Of a stretch of 11,436 nucleotides of DNA, positions 6,341-11,436 are shown one piece after another (the stretch's first letter is position 1; each line of letters starts with the position of its first letter). Below the pieces are notes generated by a model. That model did no database searches. It saw only the letters and a list, made by a program, of their open reading frames with translations, and had not been told where the DNA came from. Position numbers and translations under genes: made by a program. Source of the stretch: an uncultured Ruminococcus sp. GTDB lineage: Bacteria; Bacillota; Clostridia; Oscillospirales; Acutalibacteraceae. The DNA is taken from positions 1-11,436 of the forward strand of contig CALBHM010000468.1 in assembly GCA_937892835.1 (NCBI GenBank). Direction: 5' to 3'.

Positions 6341-7626
6341 AAGTTAAAAAGTTGAGCCTCAGACAGCTCTTTTCAAATACAAAATTTCTTGTAATATTTT
6401 CTATTGTGGTTGCGTTTATTTTTTGGATTGTCGTAGCTTTGGAATACGCTCCCGTAATTGAAAACGAAATCAAGGATATTCCCGTTAAAATTGACATGAA
6501 CAACAGCGTTCCCGATAAGCTCGGCCTGCAGATTTTTGGCCAGAGCGATTATACAATCAACGTAACGGTTCGTGGCAACAGATATATTGTCGGCGGAGAT
6601 CTCTTGACTGCCGATGACTTTGAAGCAACGGCACAGACCGCTTATGTCGATTCCGCAGGAAAGCACAGCCTTGTTGTCAAGGTGACTGCGAAAGATGCAA
6701 ATGCAGACTATGAGATCGTTTCCAAATCGACAGATTATATTGAAGTTTTCTTTGATAAGTATGCCGAGAAAGAGGTCGAGGTTACACCGAGAATTATTTC
6801 CGATCTTGATGATTATACTGCCGATGATTATATGTTTGACAAGGACGATATAATATACGACACAAAAACGGTTAAGGTTTCCGGCGCACAGACCGAGGTT
6901 AATTCTATCACGGCGGCATATGCAGACATTCCCATTGAAAAGAAACTTACACAAAGCGAAACGATTGATGCTTCCGTTGTACTCAGTGACGGTAGCGACC
7001 TTGATTCAAAATACGTTAAAATCAACGGCGAAAGCAGTTTGACTGTTCCCGTAACGCTTCCTGTTTATAAAATGCAGACATCGGCAGTTTCCGTTTCGTT
7101 TAAGAATACACCGTCGGATTATATTAACAGCCCTTTGGTTTACAGCATTTCACCGAGCAGGGTCAGGGTTGCCGTCCTTCAAAACGGTTCGGATACGACT
7201 AACTCACTTGAAATCGGCTCTATTGATTTTTCACAGATCACGCCGTCAAACGGAAGCTTTACCTTCCTTGCATCGAACGTAAAAACAGCAAAATTCTTGG
7301 ACGGTACAACGTCTTTCAGCGTTGAAGTGAACACAGACGGTCTTTCGACAAAGACACTTGAGCCCGGCATTAATTCGATAATGATTACAGGCGGCTCGGG
7401 AGTCAGTGCGGGCAACGTGGATCTTGATTCGATTGGGCAGATAACCGTTGTCGGAACGCAGACGGCTCTTAACAGCGTTAATGCCGGTATGCTTGAAATC
7501 AGCATCAATCTGACAAACACCAAGCTTGAGGAAGGGGAGAACACTGTACCGATTACGGTGACTCTCAAAAACTCGAAAAACTGCTGGGTAAGCGGAAGCT
7601 ACACGGCTGTAATTGTACAAAACTAA
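6337..7626 (+). CDS. cdaR: CdaR-like YbbR-domain regulator of diadenylate cyclase
   Basis: A 429-residue protein with one N-terminal membrane segment (about 17-36: FLVIFSIVVAFIFWIVVA) and the rest predicted outside the cytoplasm. The extracytoplasmic part reads as successive YbbR repeats of about 80-100 residues. The first starts near 40 (NEIKDIPVKIDMNN...IVGGDLLTADDFEATA), the next near 130 (KEVEVTPRII...), and later ones near 230 and 330 (TKTLEPGINSIMITGGSGV). Such repeats and the anchor are typical of CdaR (YbbR), which binds CdaA and modulates its activity in Bacillus, Listeria and others. Start ATG overlaps the cdaA stop (6337-6340), supporting coupled synthesis. A terminator follows at 7633. 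I cannot set the repeat edges exactly. glmM, which often follows, is absent. Confidence 0.9.
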   Translation: MKVKKLSLRQLFSNTKFLVIFSIVVAFIFWIVVALEYAPVIENEIKDIPVKIDMNNSVPDKLGLQIFGQSDYTINVTVRGNRYIVGGDLLTADDFEATAQTAYVDSAGKHSLVVKVTAKDANADYEIVSKSTDYIEVFFDKYAEKEVEVTPRIISDLDDYTADDYMFDKDDIIYDTKTVKVSGAQTEVNSITAAYADIPIEKKLTQSETIDASVVLSDGSDLDSKYVKINGESSLTVPVTLPVYKMQTSAVSVSFKNTPSDYINSPLVYSISPSRVRVAVLQNGSDTTNSLEIGSIDFSQITPSNGSFTFLASNVKTAKFLDGTTSFSVEVNTDGLSTKTLEPGINSIMITGGSGVSAGNVDLDSIGQITVVGTQTALNSVNAGMLEISINLTNTKLEEGENTVPITVTLKNSKNCWVSGSYTAVIVQN

Positions 7627-7632
7627 ATATTT

Positions 7633-7676
7633 GACCGACTAAACGACGGCTAAGTTGTTCAGTCGGTCTTTTAATT
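7633..7676 (+). terminator. Rho-independent terminator after cdaR
   Basis: A 15-pair stem (7633-7647 with 7654-7668) has an outer perfect 8-bp arm, GACCGACT/AGTCGGTC, then one A-C mismatch and one G-T wobble, and a 6-base loop (GGCTAA). It is followed by TTTT and AATT. It sits 6 bases after the cdaR stop, closing the c-di-AMP operon. Confidence 0.9.
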
Positions 7677-7719
7677 ATGAAATCATTGTTAAAAAAATCA
7701 GAAATTTATTCTTTTTCTG

Positions 7720-7749
7720 TTGTAAAAGTGACATACAGTGTGCTATAAT
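7720..7749 (+). promoter_or_regulatory. Promoter of the lipoprotein/two-component operon
   Basis: A perfect TATAAT at 7744-7749 is preceded by TGC (7741-7743), an extended -10. A fair -35, TTGTAA at 7720-7725 (4 of 6 to consensus), lies 18 bases upstream. An A-run at 7691-7697 could act as an UP element. Transcription would start near 7756, giving a leader of about 60 bases. The rest of the 7627-7815 gap holds only the terminator and the ribosome site. Confidence 0.75.
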
Positions 7750-7800
7750 GTAATGACTGTTAATATGGGAAAAGTTTATATGCTTTTTCAAACATAAGTG

Positions 7801-7807
7801 AAAGGAG
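7801..7807 (+). promoter_or_regulatory. Ribosome binding site deciding the lipoprotein start
   Basis: AAAGGAG lies 8 bases before the ATG at 7816. A GTG at 7798 opens the same frame but would place this site inside the gene, so the ATG is chosen. Confidence 0.85.
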
Positions 7808-7815
7808 ATGTCATA

Positions 7816-9216
7816 ATGAAACAGCTTAAACAACTTTTGGCGATTGCGCTTATTATTGCACTTTCGGTTTCACTCAGCGGCTGCTCATTCAGATTTTCTT
7901 CTTTCGATAATCTTCTACGGCCGCCGAGACTTTCGGGCAAATACCAAGGACTTCAGGATTCCTTTGAAAAGCTTGTTGATAAGGATTATAACCTTTCAAC
8001 ACCGGAAAACGGCCTTTATCGTTCGGCGTTTATTGTCAACGATTTTGATATGGATAAGGACGAGGAGGCTCTCGTTTTCTATACCGAAAAGAAAAAGCCC
8101 GACCTTGTTAAAATGTATTATTTTGAATTCAAGGATGACAACTGGGTTCCTGTTAATTCATATGACGGACTCGGAAGCTCGGTTGATGAGGTTAAGTTTG
8201 CCGATTTGAACCGTGACGGAACTTCGGAAATCATAATCGGCTGGAATTTGTTTTCAAGTAAGACAAATAAAGCTTTTGCTGTTTATGATATTTCTGCCGG
8301 AGATTTGAAGCTCATTTCATCTTTCCCGTATTCGTATCTTGATATCATTGACGTAAACGGCGACGGAATAGACGATGTTTTTGCAATGAGCGTTGATTCA
8401 ACGGTTTCAGATCACTATACCTCAGCAGCAACTGCGTATACGTTTGATTCAAAGTCCGCTTCGCTTCAGATGCTCAGTTCGATTAAAACCGACGGAAATA
8501 TCTCTTCGTATTCGGATATCAAGGTCGAAAAGGTTGACGATTTACGTCTTATTTATGTTGAAGCATTTAAGGGCGATAACGATATGATAACCGAGGTTAT
8601 CTATTGGGATGATGACAGGAACACTCTTGTCGCTCCGCTCTTTGATGTTGCAACGCAAACAACGTCGCAAACTCTTCGTCACAATAAGCTTTTCGCTCAG
8701 GACATTGATTCGGACGGATTTCTTGAAATTCCGGTCAGCGTAGATATGCCGGGCTCGTCGGTTGTTGACAACAGCGCAAATGCCCTGCTCATGAATGCGT
8801 CGAACGAGAAAGCAGAAACACCGACAAAGAATCTTTACTATACCAAATGGGTTAAATTCCGCAATGACAAGCTCAGAGCGGTTCAATATTCAGTTATCGA
8901 CGAGGACGGCGGATATATTCTTAATATTCCGAGCAGCTGGGTCGGCAGAATAACCGTTCTCGGTAATGACGGACAATGGGATTTCTACCATTGGGACAGC
9001 TATGAAGAAAAATTGGGAAATCTTCTGTTCAGCATTTATTATTATGATAAAAACGATGAGCAGGCAAAGACAAAATATAGGAACTCAAAGCTCCTTACTT
9101 CATACGGAAGTACGACCTATGTTTACACTATAACGCAGGACGGAGCCGATTTCGGGGTAAAGGACGAAAATCTGACGAAAAACTTTAACACAACGATTTT
9201 AGGAGGAAAGAAATGA
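7816..9216 (+). CDS. Lipoprotein with Asp-rich FG-GAP/VCBS-like repeats
   Basis: A 466-residue secreted protein. Residues 1-22 form a signal peptide with a lipobox LSGC, Cys23 being the lipid-anchored residue, so it should sit on the outer face of the membrane. Four calcium-type loops follow: DFDMDKDEE (76-84), DLNRDGTSE (130-138), DVNGDGIDD (179-187) and DIDSDGFLE (296-304). Each is followed by a hydrophobic strand (ALVFY, IIIGW, VFAMS, IPVSV). This pattern is typical of FG-GAP/integrin-alpha-like beta-propeller blades. The C-terminal 120 residues are rich in Trp, Tyr and Phe and show no motif I recognise. It leads an operon and overlaps the response regulator by ATGA (9213-9216), so an accessory sensory role for the kinase is inferred. 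Not recognised by name; the exact ligand is unknown. Confidence 0.85.
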   Translation: MKQLKQLLAIALIIALSVSLSGCSFRFSSFDNLLRPPRLSGKYQGLQDSFEKLVDKDYNLSTPENGLYRSAFIVNDFDMDKDEEALVFYTEKKKPDLVKMYYFEFKDDNWVPVNSYDGLGSSVDEVKFADLNRDGTSEIIIGWNLFSSKTNKAFAVYDISAGDLKLISSFPYSYLDIIDVNGDGIDDVFAMSVDSTVSDHYTSAATAYTFDSKSASLQMLSSIKTDGNISSYSDIKVEKVDDLRLIYVEAFKGDNDMITEVIYWDDDRNTLVAPLFDVATQTTSQTLRHNKLFAQDIDSDGFLEIPVSVDMPGSSVVDNSANALLMNASNEKAETPTKNLYYTKWVKFRNDKLRAVQYSVIDEDGGYILNIPSSWVGRITVLGNDGQWDFYHWDSYEEKLGNLLFSIYYYDKNDEQAKTKYRNSKLLTSYGSTTYVYTITQDGADFGVKDENLTKNFNTTILGGKK

Positions 9217-9920
9217 AACCGATAAAAATCCTGGTTGCCGAGGATGAAGAAACAATAAGAGAATTTATTGTTATCAACCTTAAAAGAGCGGGCTATGAGG
9301 TTGTTGAAGCCTTCGACGGTTTAGATGCCTTTGAAAAATACAAGCTCGATCCCGAAGGCATTTCAATAGCTGTTCTTGATATTATGATGCCGAGAATGGA
9401 CGGACTTGAGCTTTGCAAAAAGCTCAGAGCAATGAGTAACAACATCGGAATTATGATGCTTACGGCCAAAACTCAGGAAATGGATAAGGTCAACGGCTTG
9501 CTTCTCGGTGCAGACGACTATGTCACAAAGCCGTTTTCACCGTCCGAGTTCACCGCAAGGGTCGATGCTCTCGCAAGACGTGTTTCTTCGTCACTGAAGC
9601 GTAACGGTGTAGAGGATGATGAAAATATTATAACCTCGGGTGAGTTTAAGCTAGATTGCAAGAGCCGGACATTGACATGTAACGGAAAAAAGATTGATGT
9701 AACTCAGGTTGAGTTTCAAATTCTTGAATATTTCTTTCGCAATCAGGGAACAAACCTCAGCCGAACGGATATTCTTAACCATGTTTGGGGTACCGAATAT
9801 TTCGGCGAAGAAAAAATTGTCGACGTAAATATAAGACGAATCAGAAAGAAGATTGAACCCGATCCGTCGAATCCGAAGCATTTGCTTACACGATGGGGAT
9901 TCGGATATGTTTGGATTTGA
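9213..9920 (+). CDS. OmpR/PhoB-family response regulator
   Basis: A 235-residue two-domain regulator. The receiver (about 1-120) has the acidic cluster AEDEE (Glu10, Asp11, Glu12), the phospho-acceptor Asp56 in VLDIMMPRMDG, Thr84 in MMLTAK and Lys106 in VTKPFSP, so all key residues are present. The winged-helix DNA-binding domain (about 138-235) ends with VDVNIRRIRKKIEP (recognition helix) and LLTRWGFGYVWI (wing). It would bind promoter DNA when phosphorylated by the kinase encoded 38 bases downstream. AGGAGGAAAG precedes the ATG, which overlaps the lipoprotein stop. Closest named groups by eye are WalR/PhoP/ArlR-like regulators. The target genes cannot be told from the sequence, so no symbol is assigned. 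Confidence 0.96.
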   Translation: MKPIKILVAEDEETIREFIVINLKRAGYEVVEAFDGLDAFEKYKLDPEGISIAVLDIMMPRMDGLELCKKLRAMSNNIGIMMLTAKTQEMDKVNGLLLGADDYVTKPFSPSEFTARVDALARRVSSSLKRNGVEDDENIITSGEFKLDCKSRTLTCNGKKIDVTQVEFQILEYFFRNQGTNLSRTDILNHVWGTEYFGEEKIVDVNIRRIRKKIEPDPSNPKHLLTRWGFGYVWI

Positions 9921-9943
9921 TTTTTAGTACATAATCAACTTGC

Positions 9944-9952
9944 AAAGGGGTG
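9944..9952 (+). promoter_or_regulatory. Ribosome binding site of the histidine kinase
   Basis: AAAGGGGTG lies 6 bases before ATG at 9959 and sets the start of the kinase. No promoter is evident in the 38-base gap, so the kinase should be read from the upstream operon promoter. Confidence 0.75.
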
Positions 9953-9958
9953 ATACGG

Positions 9959-11436
9959 ATGGCAGAAAAAAACAGCAAACTTAATTTTAAAGGCGGTCTG
10001 ACTAAACGTTGGCTTTTTCAGACATCAACAATAATCGTCGCCGTTCTGCTTATCATCTGTGTCGCCGCTGCGTACTTTATTCATTCCTATTACTATGCGA
10101 CGGTTGAGCGAAAAATCGAGTCATATGCAAACGGGATAGTTGACATTTATTTTGAAAATTATGCTTCAACGGACGATGCGGTTTTTGAAAAGGGTGCTCG
10201 TGAGTATATAAGTGATTTTACCGATAAATCCTCTGTTGAGGTTTGGGTTCTCGATAAGTACGGCAGTGTGTTCATCTCGTCGAGCGGATTTCCCGTCAAC
10301 AGTAAGGTTCAGATTCCGGAATATGAAGATGCGATGACTAACGGGAATAATTTTGCTGTTTGGCACGGACAGAATTCTTCGGGAGAAAAAATTATTTCTT
10401 TGACAAAGATTATTACCGATGCGGAGAACAAACAGGTCGGCTCGGTCAGATATATGATTTCCCTGGTTGAAATCGATGATCAAATCAGAACATGGTATTT
10501 CATAATATCGCTTGTTTTTTTGATTCTTGTTCTTCTTCTTGTTATCTCGGGAACCGTTTTTATCAGCTCGATTGTAAGGCCGATCCAGGAGGTCTGCGAC
10601 ACGGCGAAAATGATTGCCGACGGTAATTACGATGCGAGAATAGACCACTATCTGTATAAAGACGAAATAGGACAGCTTTGCAACACCATCAATGAGATGG
10701 CTGAAAAAATCAAGACCTCGGATAAGATAAAAAATGATTTTATTTCGACGGTTTCTCATGAACTGAGAACGCCGCTGACGGCAATAAAGGGCTGGGGCGA
10801 AACGCTTTTGCAGATCGGCGATACCGATCCGAACCTTACCAAGAGAGGCATGAATGTTATAATCAGCGAATCCTCGAGGCTTAACGGTATCGTTGAGGAG
10901 CTTCTCGATTTTTCAAGAATGCAAAGCGGCAGAATGGTTCTTAAAAATGAAAAAATGGATATTCTTGCCGAGCTGGACGAAACTGTTTTTGCCTTTAAGG
11001 ACAGGGCAATGCGAGAGGGCATTGAGCTTGTTTATAATGCACCGAATCTGCCTGCCCCGATGGACGGCGACCCCGATAGAATAAAACAGGTTTTTGTTAA
11101 TATTCTTGACAACGCTCTCAAATATACAAAGCAGGGCGGAAAAATTGTTGTTTCAACAGAAATCAAGGACGATAAAATTACAATCGTTATTTCGGATACA
11201 GGTTGCGGAATTTCCGCCGAGGATCTGCCGCACGTTAAGGAAAAATTCTACAAAACAAACATGACTGTTCACGGCTCTGGAATCGGACTTGCCGTCGTTG
11301 ACGAAATTGTTCGGCTTCACCATGGAACATTTGATATTGACAGCGTTCTCGGTCAGGGAACAACCGTAACAATCAGCTTTGACATCGACCATGTTGAGCT
11401 TGAGGATGTATGGGATATCGACGCAGCGATAGCTGC
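9959..11436 (+). CDS. Membrane sensor histidine kinase (3' end outside window)
   Basis: The frame stays open to the window edge: 492 residues and 2 extra bases with no stop. Domain order: short basic N-terminus; membrane span 1 (about 20-41); an extracytoplasmic sensor of about 135 residues (42-178); span 2 (about 179-205); HAMP linker (SSIVRPIQEVCDTAKMIADG and on); DHp domain with the H-box FISTVSHELRTPLTAIKG, phospho-acceptor His267; and the HATPase domain with N-box VNILDNALKYT (Asn385), G1 box ISDTGCGIS, F-box KFYKTN and G2 box HGSGIGLAVV. It would autophosphorylate and pass the phosphate to the response regulator upstream. After GTTVTISF an acidic tail (DIDHVELEDVWDIDAAIA) begins; little more than a few residues should be missing. 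The sensor region gives no recognisable ligand fold. No symbol is justified. Confidence 0.95.
   Translation, partial: MAEKNSKLNFKGGLTKRWLFQTSTIIVAVLLIICVAAAYFIHSYYYATVERKIESYANGIVDIYFENYASTDDAVFEKGAREYISDFTDKSSVEVWVLDKYGSVFISSSGFPVNSKVQIPEYEDAMTNGNNFAVWHGQNSSGEKIISLTKIITDAENKQVGSVRYMISLVEIDDQIRTWYFIISLVFLILVLLLVISGTVFISSIVRPIQEVCDTAKMIADGNYDARIDHYLYKDEIGQLCNTINEMAEKIKTSDKIKNDFISTVSHELRTPLTAIKGWGETLLQIGDTDPNLTKRGMNVIISESSRLNGIVEELLDFSRMQSGRMVLKNEKMDILAELDETVFAFKDRAMREGIELVYNAPNLPAPMDGDPDRIKQVFVNILDNALKYTKQGGKIVVSTEIKDDKITIVISDTGCGISAEDLPHVKEKFYKTNMTVHGSGIGLAVVDEIVRLHHGTFDIDSVLGQGTTVTISFDIDHVELEDVWDIDAAIA

Noticed and set aside
7767..7789. Small hairpin GAAAAG/CTTTTTC in the same leader
   Set aside because: It has only six A/T-rich pairs with a bulge, too weak to call a riboswitch or attenuator.
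7780..7797. Five-codon leader ORF (MLFQT) in the 5' leader of the lipoprotein operon
   Set aside because: Only a weak GGGA lies upstream, there are no codon runs suggesting attenuation, and no terminator/antiterminator pair is seen.
7798..7815. GTG start for the lipoprotein
   Set aside because: It would put the AAAGGAG site inside the gene and spoil a normal signal peptide start.

Overview
The window suggests a Gram-positive member of the class Clostridia, probably of the Ruminococcaceae/Oscillospiraceae kind. This rests on moderate GC, tight operons with 4-base ATGA start/stop overlaps, AGGAGG-type ribosome sites, sigma-A-like promoters with extended -10 boxes, and gene content (CdaA/CdaR, RNase M5-like Toprim protein, Firmicute-style ComEC, OmpR-family two-component pair). 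The family-level placement is inference from these features. Every gene I can support lies on the + strand, and no stretch above 300 bases lacks a gene.

Region 1 (1-5399) is a housekeeping run: the 3' end of alaS, a HIT-family nucleotide hydrolase (hinT-like), an adenine-phosphoribosyltransferase-like protein, ComEC/Rec2, the DNA polymerase III delta subunit (holA), an RNase M5-like Toprim/DUF4093 protein, and ispF of the MEP isoprenoid pathway. comEC, the Toprim gene and ispF each start inside the stop codon of the gene before, and holA begins 2 bases after the comEC stop. From the phosphoribosyltransferase gene to ispF the genes are therefore packed as one likely transcript.

Region 2 (5386-7676) is the cyclic-di-AMP module. 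A well-formed promoter (TTGATA, 17 bases, TATAAT with an upstream TG) overlaps the end of ispF and drives cdaA (membrane diadenylate cyclase) and cdaR (YbbR-domain regulator). A rho-independent terminator follows cdaR. The glmM gene that often follows cdaR in Firmicutes is absent here.

Region 3 (7720-11436) is a sensory operon with its own promoter: a lipoprotein with four Asp-rich, calcium-type loops, an OmpR-family response regulator, and a membrane histidine kinase that runs off the window end. The lipoprotein and regulator overlap by 4 bases, which suggests that the surface lipoprotein works with the two-component pair.

The most notable points are a ComEC whose C-terminal metallo-beta-lactamase-like domain has lost its metal-binding motif, the lipoprotein/two-component operon, and a DGG instead of DGA motif in CdaA. 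I see no mobile element, CRISPR array, tRNA or rRNA.
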